From: Clostridia bacterium
GTDB lineage: Bacteria; Bacillota; Clostridia; Oscillospirales; Acutalibacteraceae
Direction of reading: 5' to 3'
NCBI GenBank assembly: GCA_017625835.1
Contig: JAGAKF010000012.1
Location: 1 to 37,677, forward strand
Length of the DNA: 37,677 nt
Shown: one piece after another, positions 32,030 through 37,677 of the stretch
Layout: the number at the start of each line of letters is the position of its first letter
How positions within the stretch are numbered: the first letter of the stretch is position 1
Program-made: the position numbers and the translations under genes
Notes under the pieces: model-generated
What the model was told of the DNA's origin: nothing
The model's database searches: none
The model's input: only the letters and a program-made list of their open reading frames with translations

Positions 32030-34315
32030 TCATTCCGTATAAAGTGTAACGGGACCGTACAGTCCGCCTGATACAAGGTCTTTTGCGTAATTCAACTCGC
32101 CTTCGAAATACTGAGACAATTCATCGATATTCCACTTGTCAAAGTAATCTGTGTGAACATACCAGTTTGCCGATGTGTTGGTTACAACAATTTTAAGGTT
32201 GTTGTTTTCAGCAAGAATATTTTTGGGTATTTTTAATCTGAACGGAGGCGTCAAAGCAGTGCCGAGCTGATGTCCATTGAGCCAAACCTCAGCCGCATAA
32301 CGCACATCACCGAGATCAATTACACCTTCTTTTCCGATCTTTTCAGAGGGAAGTGTAAACGATTTTTCATAAACAGCACTTCCTGAATAATCACAGCCGA
32401 TTATCCTTGCCCAATCTCCGAGATTAACGGGAAGAGATTTTTCAGAATGATTAATGCATTTAAATCCGTCTTCGTTGCACACAAGCTCAGTTTCTTTACG
32501 GAAAACAAATCCGTCGGAAAGATCGGTTTTAAAGCTGAATTCCTTCTTGCTTTCAGCATCAAAAGTTTCATCTGTAAGCATTATGACCGCTGTTTCGCCA
32601 ATGGACAAAGAAAGGTTAAGAATTCCGTTTTCCGTCTTGAAACTCTGCAAGTTTCCCGTTTCCGGATCAAGAAAATAACCGTTTGGCAAAGGCAGATGAA
32701 TGCAGTAATCTCCGCTTTCTCCGTATTCGCGGAACAAAAAGAACAGATCTGCGTTTTCAGCTTTTCTGTGCATTGCCCGTAAGCCTTTACCGTCAGCATT
32801 AATTACAGGCTCAAGGTCTGAAAGAGAATATGAAACCTGTCCGCCACTTTGAACAAAACGGTCTAGAACAGATTGTGTTTCAAACGGAATGAAAGCTCCT
32901 TCAGGGATGATGATATTTCTGTATTCTGCATTACCCATGCGGATACAGCCGTTGATTGCCCCCTCCGATAACTGTATAACATCATCGTCAACGATGTCAA
33001 AATCCACAGTCATATCTTCAAGCGCTCTTCCGAGATAATCGAATTCTTTTGCAATAACCTTCGCTTTCAGTTTGCCCTGGAAATCGGAAACAGGATAATA
33101 CAATCCGGTTTCGCAGACTCTTTTGCCAAGCGACGATAAATATGACAGCCTTTCTGTATAACGGTTAAACTGACCGAGGAAACGGCAATACGGCTGACTC
33201 TCCGTAAAAACGGGGAGTTCCTGAGCAAGAAGCTGACCCTTTCGACCGAGAGGGAAGTTGAAAGGATTGAATATGTTAATTCCGCGAACCGCCTGATATC
33301 CGACAGTATAACGCATTGTGTCGTAAGTCATTGCAGCTCCAGCAACGCCGAAGATTTCGCTCAATGCAAACTTTGTGCCGTTCTGAACGGCAGCAGAGGA
33401 AGCATATCTCGGGAAAAATCCGTTGTAACCGTTCATCTCGTTTCTTTCTGCGGTTTTATTTTCGGGATAAAGCTGACGCCATATAACATCAACTCCGGGA
33501 ATGTCAAAACAACGAAGTGCCCGCATAAGATTGAAATTGTAACCGCCATTCATACAACCGTCAGGACTGTGGTCAACATCGAGATGTCCTGTAAAAGCAA
33601 TACCTTTTTCGTTTGCCCATTTTTTGCAGGGTAAAAGAAAATTTTCACAGAACGCACGGCTACATAAATCATACCATTGATGCAATATGTGAACGTTTTC
33701 TTCTGTAGGAGCAACTTCACCTTTGATTAACGGAAGATACTGCGATATTGATTCACCATAGAGCTCTTTGTATCTGTCCTGCAACTCTTTGTTAGAAGCA
33801 GTAAACGGTGCTTTAGGTTCATCTGTGAACACTGCAGTAACATATTCGGGGAAATCTTCTCCTATGGCAGAAGCATATTTTTCGTGAGTAATTTCTATAA
33901 AATATTCTGTTGCTTTTTTGTTTAGCAGATCAGGATAAGAGGAATTTTTAACCGAATATTCCGGATGAGCCTCTGTAACTTTACCGCAAGCGCTACCGGA
34001 TGGCCAACCGCCTTCATCATAAATCCAACAGTTCATTCCGAGTGCTTTGGCTTGTTTTATCGCGTATTTGCAAAGGTCAAAAAATTCGGGTGTCAGATAG
34101 TCGGGTGTAAGGTTAGTCGGCATACTGTCGGGTCGGAATTCCTTCGGCTCGGGAAGAATATAAAATGCCCTGATGCCAAGATGCTGCATTTCTTTGAGTT
34201 GTTCATATATGATTTTTTTGGTGCAGATGTCATTCCATACCCATACATAAACAGGGGAGTGGAAAACATCAGGAGAAATGAAGCTTTTAATATCAAATTT
34301 ATCGTTATTCTTCAT
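32030..34315 (-). CDS. Glycoside hydrolase, GH106 alpha-L-rhamnosidase-like
   Basis: 761-residue protein without a signal peptide. The barrel region resembles GH106: VYVWVWNDICTKKIIYEQLKE, LGIRAFYILPEP, CWIYDEGGWPSGSACG, VFTDEPKAPF, and GHLDVDHSPDGC. The C-terminal part has a galactose-binding-like jelly roll (GVIDLGDVRYAAEVWLNG, then LKIVVTNTSANW). ATG 34315 with AAGGGA upstream is preferred over a frame reaching 34396, which would run into the MFS gene. It lies 19 nt after the MFS gene, so the two form a transport-and-hydrolysis pair. Rhamnosidase activity is the nearest family guess; fairly sure of the superfamily, not of the sugar. Confidence 0.8.
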   Translation of the reverse strand: MKNNDKFDIKSFISPDVFHSPVYVWVWNDICTKKIIYEQLKEMQHLGIRAFYILPEPKEFRPDSMPTNLTPDYLTPEFFDLCKYAIKQAKALGMNCWIYDEGGWPSGSACGKVTEAHPEYSVKNSSYPDLLNKKATEYFIEITHEKYASAIGEDFPEYVTAVFTDEPKAPFTASNKELQDRYKELYGESISQYLPLIKGEVAPTEENVHILHQWYDLCSRAFCENFLLPCKKWANEKGIAFTGHLDVDHSPDGCMNGGYNFNLMRALRCFDIPGVDVIWRQLYPENKTAERNEMNGYNGFFPRYASSAAVQNGTKFALSEIFGVAGAAMTYDTMRYTVGYQAVRGINIFNPFNFPLGRKGQLLAQELPVFTESQPYCRFLGQFNRYTERLSYLSSLGKRVCETGLYYPVSDFQGKLKAKVIAKEFDYLGRALEDMTVDFDIVDDDVIQLSEGAINGCIRMGNAEYRNIIIPEGAFIPFETQSVLDRFVQSGGQVSYSLSDLEPVINADGKGLRAMHRKAENADLFFLFREYGESGDYCIHLPLPNGYFLDPETGNLQSFKTENGILNLSLSIGETAVIMLTDETFDAESKKEFSFKTDLSDGFVFRKETELVCNEDGFKCINHSEKSLPVNLGDWARIIGCDYSGSAVYEKSFTLPSEKIGKEGVIDLGDVRYAAEVWLNGHQLGTALTPPFRLKIPKNILAENNNLKIVVTNTSANWYVHTDYFDKWNIDELSQYFEGELNYAKDLVSGGLYGPVTLYTE

Positions 34316-34334
34316 TATAGCCATCCCTTGAAAT

Positions 34335-35513
34335 TCAGACATTTGAATCGTATTTATTCTGCTTTTTAAGTCGGTTAACAAAGCACTTGAGGGCAATAAC
34401 CATTATTGCATAGAGTAAGGCAAGCAGCACGGGATATATCTTGATTCCGAACAGTCCGCTTATCAGACTGACAGCAGGCGGTGCAAGCATAACACCGATA
34501 TATGCAAATGCTATCTGTGAGCCCATAATCGATTGCGAAACATCTTTGCCGAAATTGTGAGGTGTCAGGTGTATCATATTCGGATAGATTGAACCATTGC
34601 CCAAGCCAATAAGGAATAAACCGACAACTGTAACCGCACCGTGAAGAGGAAGAAGCATTAATAAAATTGCAGGGGCGAGAATTGCCGAGCCGATTCCGAT
34701 GCGTTTCCATGTGCTGATTTTATCAGAAAGTAAACCTGAAACGAAACGTCCTACTGACATTCCGACATAATATACAGTCAGAGCAAGCGCTCCGTGTTTT
34801 GCCTCGAAGCCTTTTTCTGAAACAAGATATGTACTTCCCCATACTCCGCAGGCATATTCGATTGCGTTCGTTGCAAGCATAATGATCCATACCTGACGGA
34901 CTTCAGGCATTTTTGCCATCTGAACAAGAGTAAGGTTTACACTGTTTTCCTCTTCCGATTCATCGGCAGAGGATGATTTCTTCCACATGGGAACAGAAAT
35001 AATTAAAAGCAAAGTGATTGCTGCCTGAACATAAAACGCATAGCGATAACCGCTGCGCCACCCTGCATTGCTTAATGCCTGTGACATAAGATAAGGACTC
35101 AGACTTACTCCGACACCGTAAAAACAATGCAGAAAATTCATATGACTTGCTTTAAAATGCAGAGCAACGTAATTGTTAAGTCCAGAGTCGATCGCACCTG
35201 CTCCGAGTCCGAGGACAACGGCAAGCGGTATCATAAACCAGAAAGACGGAGCAAAAGAGAAACCAAGCAAAGCGGCAGCTGTCATAGCTGTGCTGAAAGC
35301 CGTGACCTTGGCTGTACCGAATTTGTTGAGAATACCTGCACTGAACATACTTGACAGGACTGTGCAGCCCGAAATAATAAATGTGAGAACACTTACCGCT
35401 TCAACGGGAATATTCATTTCCGTATGAATAGCAGGCCAGGCAGAACCGATGAGTGAATCAGGAACACCGAGACCTATAAATGCAACATATATAACAACTA
35501 ATAAAAAAACCAT
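34335..35513 (-). CDS. MFS transporter (fucose permease-like)
   Basis: 392-residue major facilitator with about twelve spans. The N-terminal GLGVPDSLIGSAWPAIHTEM, the FGTAKVTAFSTAM loop and VVLGLGAGAIDSGLNNYVALH resemble FucP-like carriers of Firmicutes. The second half has the VGRFVSGLLSDKI motif and FLIGLGNGSIYPNMIH. GGAGG precedes the ATG. The gene sits between a VOC protein (42 nt) and the GH106-like enzyme (19 nt). It probably imports the sugar or glycoside that the enzyme cleaves. Confidence 0.9.
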   Translation of the reverse strand: MVFLLVVIYVAFIGLGVPDSLIGSAWPAIHTEMNIPVEAVSVLTFIISGCTVLSSMFSAGILNKFGTAKVTAFSTAMTAAALLGFSFAPSFWFMIPLAVVLGLGAGAIDSGLNNYVALHFKASHMNFLHCFYGVGVSLSPYLMSQALSNAGWRSGYRYAFYVQAAITLLLIISVPMWKKSSSADESEEENSVNLTLVQMAKMPEVRQVWIIMLATNAIEYACGVWGSTYLVSEKGFEAKHGALALTVYYVGMSVGRFVSGLLSDKISTWKRIGIGSAILAPAILLMLLPLHGAVTVVGLFLIGLGNGSIYPNMIHLTPHNFGKDVSQSIMGSQIAFAYIGVMLAPPAVSLISGLFGIKIYPVLLALLYAIMVIALKCFVNRLKKQNKYDSNV

Positions 35514-35555
35514 AAATCCTCCGAATTTTAATCCTGTGCTAAAATGATAATCTGA

Positions 35556-35918
35556 TTACACTGGTGTTCCCACTTCGATTAAATTACCGTCTAAATCGTA
35601 GAAACGTATTACCCGTTGACCCCAACTGTGCGTCATAAGACGATTTACATATTCAATCGAGGGGTATAATTTTTCTAATTTTTCAACGAAAGATTCGATA
35701 TCTTGCTCCTCAAAATACAATTCGCAAGAGTTGCTCTTTGGGACAATATCTCTATCTAAAAAAGATTTCCATATTTTCTCGTCTTGAAGGACAAGACCTT
35801 CTGTTAAAATCATATTGCCGTCGTTATCAAGCACCAACTCTATGCCAAACAAATCGTGATAGAATTTTCTTGATTTTTCTATGTCTTTAACAACGATCAG
35901 AATGTTCTTCAATTTCAT
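35556..35918 (-). CDS. VOC family protein (glyoxalase/bleomycin-resistance fold)
   Basis: 120-residue single vicinal-oxygen-chelate domain protein. It begins MKLKNILIVVKDIEKSRKFYHDLFGIEL, the standard first beta-alpha unit, and ends with RVIRFYDLDGNLIEVGTPV, which carries the usual metal-site Glu. A likely partner residue is in ELYFEE. GGAGAA precedes the ATG. The substrate is unknown. A dyad repeat copy (35932-35972) lies 13 nt upstream of its start codon, between it and the GH16 gene. Confidence 0.93.
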   Translation of the reverse strand: MKLKNILIVVKDIEKSRKFYHDLFGIELVLDNDGNMILTEGLVLQDEKIWKSFLDRDIVPKSNSCELYFEEQDIESFVEKLEKLYPSIEYVNRLMTHSWGQRVIRFYDLDGNLIEVGTPV

Positions 35919-35931
35919 ATCATTTCTCCGT

Positions 35932-35972
35932 CAAATTCTTATTTATCTAACTGTTCTATAAATTGGAATTTG
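35932..35972. repeat. Dyad repeat copy A (41 nt)
   Basis: Plus-strand arms CAAATTCTTATTTATC (35932-35947) and TATAAATTGGAATTTG (35957-35972) form an imperfect inverted repeat; the second arm holds the inner palindrome AAATT-GG-AATTT. It aligns without gaps to copy B. The stop codon of the GH16 gene and its last few codons lie in this copy. Confidence 0.85.
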
Positions 35973-37026
35973 CTGTTCTGTACAAATCAGGGATCTTACT
36001 TAACAAACGCTCAAAGAACTGATGACACTGCGTATAAAGGTCTTGAAAAAATGATAAAATACGCTGTTCAAATGCAGTGAGCGAGTCGCACATATCTTTA
36101 ATAAAACGCTCAAATTTTGTAAGTCTGTTGTTTTCGTCATAACCGTTTTTATCTTTATACACACGGACGTAATCAATAAGCCATTCTATGGGATAGACAT
36201 TTTCAGGTTCATCCCAACCGCTGAAATCAGAATTGATATACATAGACAGAATCATACACATTCTGTATTGGGGTGATTCTATGGTCTTAGCCACTTCTTT
36301 TCCGTCCACATAAAATGTTATCCCTTCAGGTCTCCAGTCCATAGCATAGGTGTGAAATTCGTTTACATAATCCATCGGGTCGCCATCCAATTCAACTTTG
36401 CTTGCCCATTCGTCAAGATCGGGATCATCCCATGCATGAACCTTGGGTTCAAACACTCCCGGAGATTTGAAAAAGGTTTCCAATACGTCTATTTCACCAT
36501 TCTGCTGAGAACCTGTTCCGTCGGGACGGACATCATCCTCTGCACCTATAAGCCACCATGATGCGTATCCGCCGCCCTTGGTGTCAGGCATTTTCATTCG
36601 TATCTCAAAGTAGCCGTACTGTGTGGCATATCCTTCGTAAGGCTCAACTTCCCTCTGCTGACTACCGCCGGGATGCAGATGATTCTTTTCCCATGTCTGA
36701 ATACCGTTGGCTATCCATAAAAGATTATCGGGATCTGTCGAGCCGGGCTGACCGCCGAAATAATCAGGCGAATCCTTTGTGATATACAGATTCAGACAAC
36801 CGTTCTCAATTTTATACCTTGCAGAGGAGCCTTCAGTGCTGGTAGTACAGTGAGGCAGGTATTGTGGTAGCCAGTATTCTGTATTTAAATTACCGTCATC
36901 AAATTCGGTGCTGAAATCAAGCACATATCCTTCTTTTTCAGGAACGCTGTCTTCTGCAGATGCTCCTATCGGCAATCCGACAAGCATAGATAAAACAAGC
37001 AACAAAACCATACTTTTTCTGAACAT
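35956..37026 (-). CDS. Secreted GH16 glycoside hydrolase (beta-glucanase type)
   Basis: 356-residue exported enzyme. Signal peptide: MFRKSMVLLLVLSMLVG, cleavage near GASA. The GH16 sandwich shows the FSTEFDDGNLNTEYW start, GYFEIRMKMP, WWLIGAEDD and the active site E178-I-D-V-L-E183 in GEIDVLETF, the six-residue form found in laminarinases and agarases. FHTYAMDWRPEGITFYVDG and WLIDYVRVYK end the domain at about residue 295. A 60-residue amphipathic tail follows (FEQRILSFFQDLYTQ, FFERLLSKIPDLY). The last five residues, ANSNL, are encoded by repeat copy A. It likely cuts a beta-1,3-linked or mixed glucan outside the cell. The start has GAAAGGAT upstream. Confidence 0.93.
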   Translation of the reverse strand: MFRKSMVLLLVLSMLVGLPIGASAEDSVPEKEGYVLDFSTEFDDGNLNTEYWLPQYLPHCTTSTEGSSARYKIENGCLNLYITKDSPDYFGGQPGSTDPDNLLWIANGIQTWEKNHLHPGGSQQREVEPYEGYATQYGYFEIRMKMPDTKGGGYASWWLIGAEDDVRPDGTGSQQNGEIDVLETFFKSPGVFEPKVHAWDDPDLDEWASKVELDGDPMDYVNEFHTYAMDWRPEGITFYVDGKEVAKTIESPQYRMCMILSMYINSDFSGWDEPENVYPIEWLIDYVRVYKDKNGYDENNRLTKFERFIKDMCDSLTAFEQRILSFFQDLYTQCHQFFERLLSKIPDLYRTANSNL

Positions 37027-37045
37027 AGTTTGTTATCCTTTCGTA

Positions 37046-37086
37046 CAAATTCTTATTTTCATAACAGTTCGACAAATTGGAATTTA
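37046..37086. repeat. Dyad repeat copy B (41 nt)
   Basis: Arms CAAATTCTTATTTTC (37046-37060) and TCGACAAATTGGAATTTA (37069-37086). Aligned without gaps, about 34 of 41 positions match copy A. It lies between the GH16 gene and the pyrophosphatase-like gene and supplies the stop codon of the latter. Confidence 0.85.
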
Positions 37087-37428
37087 TCGACGTATTAAAA
37101 CACCTTTCATAAACTGTGTTTCATTATGTGTTTCGTAAACTATTTCCTTTTCCTCTTCTGTGCATCCAATTAATATTTTAATTTCTGAATCTTTCTTCAT
37201 CAAATCAACTATGCACATTATTGCATCAACCTTTTTCTCGTCGCTTCCAACCCACACATCTATTCCTGCACCATCCATAGAGGTTGTGTCCTTTAAATAT
37301 CCATAATCAACCCGATAAATGAAATCAGGATACTTAGGGTGTGAAGTCCCTTTTGGTCTATCAATTATTATTTCTGAATTATTCACCAATTCATCTAATG
37401 CGTTCCAAAATTCAACATTATGTTGCAT
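37084..37428 (-). CDS. Small inorganic pyrophosphatase-like protein
   Basis: 114-residue protein that carries the core of family I soluble inorganic pyrophosphatase: IDRPKGTSHPKYPDFIYRVDYGYL and the active-site-like DGAGIDVWVG, where the classical enzyme has DGDPLDV. Family I enzymes are about 170 residues; here the first strands and the C-terminal helix are trimmed. One of the three conserved active-site acids (second Asp of DGD) is replaced by Gly. It may be a small PPase-fold protein with another role. AGAGGA lies upstream of the ATG, and a promoter is embedded in repeat copy C. Confidence 0.8.
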   Translation of the reverse strand: MQHNVEFWNALDELVNNSEIIIDRPKGTSHPKYPDFIYRVDYGYLKDTTSMDGAGIDVWVGSDEKKVDAIMCIVDLMKKDSEIKILIGCTEEEKEIVYETHNETQFMKGVLIRR

Positions 37429-37465
37429 CTTATCAATCCTCTACAAATTCTTATTTATCGAGATC

Positions 37466-37493
37466 ATTATACCACCCGCAAAACAAAAAGCAA
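37466..37493 (-). promoter_or_regulatory. Promoter of the pyrophosphatase-like gene
   Basis: On the minus strand, TTGCTT (37488-37493), a 16-nt spacer and TATAAT (37466-37471). The -35 box is formed by the 3' arm of the terminator just upstream. Confidence 0.65.
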
Positions 37494-37515
37494 CAGTTTT
37501 CAGGCTGTTGCTTTT
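37486..37515 (-). terminator. Terminator inside repeat copy C
   Basis: An 11-bp perfect stem (37486-37496 with 37505-37515) with an 8-nt loop, followed on the minus strand by TTTTTGTTTT. It would end transcription from the partial gene at the window edge. Confidence 0.8.
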
Positions 37516-37597
37516 GAGGTTTCAGTTCGATAAATTGGAATTTGTTGAACTGATAAGCAAAAATTTTATTGTTACTACCAAAGGCATTTAAAACAAT

Positions 37598-37677
37598 CTA
37601 TCTCGTCCAAGCATATTCATACATATCTATTCCTGATTCATTCTTCTCAAGACATTTTATTTCATGTAGACATAAAT
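37598..37677 (-). CDS. 3' end of an unidentified gene (partial)
   Basis: The minus strand stays open from the window edge for 25 codons and ends at a TAG (37598-37600). The translated tail includes KNESGIDMYEYAWTR. A terminator follows 83 nt later. The fragment is too short for a family call, and its status as a gene rests on the open frame, its plausible composition and the layout, where each neighbour is followed by a dyad repeat. Confidence 0.45.
   Translation of the reverse strand, partial: LCLHEIKCLEKNESGIDMYEYAWTR

Larger units (their letters stand above)
37444..37552. repeat. Dyad repeat copy C, split by a terminator and promoter
   Basis: Left arm CAAATTCTTATTTATCGA (37444-37461) and right arm TCGATAAATTGGAATTTG (37527-37544) are inverted copies: CAAATT pairs with AATTTG and ATTTATCGA with TCGATAAAT, apart from a 3-nt bulge on each side. 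The right arm is further framed by CAGTTC (37523) and GAACTG (37547). About 65 nt lie between the arms instead of the 9 nt in copies A and B. Confidence 0.85.

Noticed and set aside
35932-37544. Classical integron attC sites in the repeat array
   Set aside because: The R' core GTTRRRY and R'' core RYYYAAC appear only by chance in single copies (for example GTTAGAT in copy A, minus strand) and not at matching positions in all three; no integrase is in view.
35932-37552. CRISPR array
   Set aside because: Copies are hundreds of bases apart with genes between them; there are no regular spacers or cas genes.

Overview
The window looks like a chromosomal segment from a low-GC, spore-forming member of the Clostridia, probably a gut Oscillospirales/Ruminococcaceae-type bacterium. 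This rests on the cotJABC spore-coat operon, a cysteine T-box leader, AG-rich ribosome binding sites with frequent TTG starts, TTGAnn/TATAAT promoters, and a high density of glycoside hydrolases with AraC and GPH-symporter partners. The placement is inferred from gene content; no rRNA, tRNA, CRISPR array, transposase or phage gene was seen.

Layout. 1-3.7 kb: a two-hairpin intergenic repeat, the cysE-cysS operon (minus strand) behind a Cys-specific T-box, and cotJA-cotJB-cotJC (plus). 3.7-9.1 kb: an AI-2E permease plus two half-size chromate-transporter genes in one operon, an unknown multi-span membrane protein with a palindromic operator over its promoter, and a B12-binding radical SAM protein. 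9.1-16.4 kb: a sugar-use locus with an AraC regulator divergent from a GPH symporter and a GH2 enzyme, followed by a separate secreted GH71/GH99-like protein. 16.4-20.4 kb: a metallophosphoesterase, an inositol-monophosphatase family enzyme, a glycerophosphodiester phosphodiesterase-like protein and a small zinc-ribbon/TPR protein. 20.4-24.4 kb: murQ and a MurK/NagK-type kinase, then a GH43-like and a GH5 enzyme. 24.5-30.5 kb: a tandem pair of ceramidase-like membrane-anchored proteins, divergent from a GNAT / serine hydrolase (AmiE-like) / NamZ operon. 30.5-37.7 kb: a secreted purple-acid-phosphatase-like protein, a GH106-like enzyme with an MFS transporter and a VOC protein, a secreted GH16 enzyme, a mini pyrophosphatase-like protein, and the 3' end of one more gene.

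Two themes stand out. First, cell-wall sugar salvage: NamZ (exo-muramidase), an AmiE-like serine hydrolase, a MurK-like kinase and MurQ lie about 6 kb apart in two operons. None has a visible signal peptide, which suggests an intracellular route from muropeptide or GlcNAc-MurNAc pieces to GlcNAc-6-phosphate. Second, the last 1.8 kb carries three copies of a roughly 41-nt imperfect dyad repeat. One copy lies before each of three co-oriented, functionally unrelated genes, and two copies supply the stop codon of the preceding gene. The arrangement resembles a gene-cassette array but lacks canonical attC core sites, and it is the most promising candidate here for an undescribed element.
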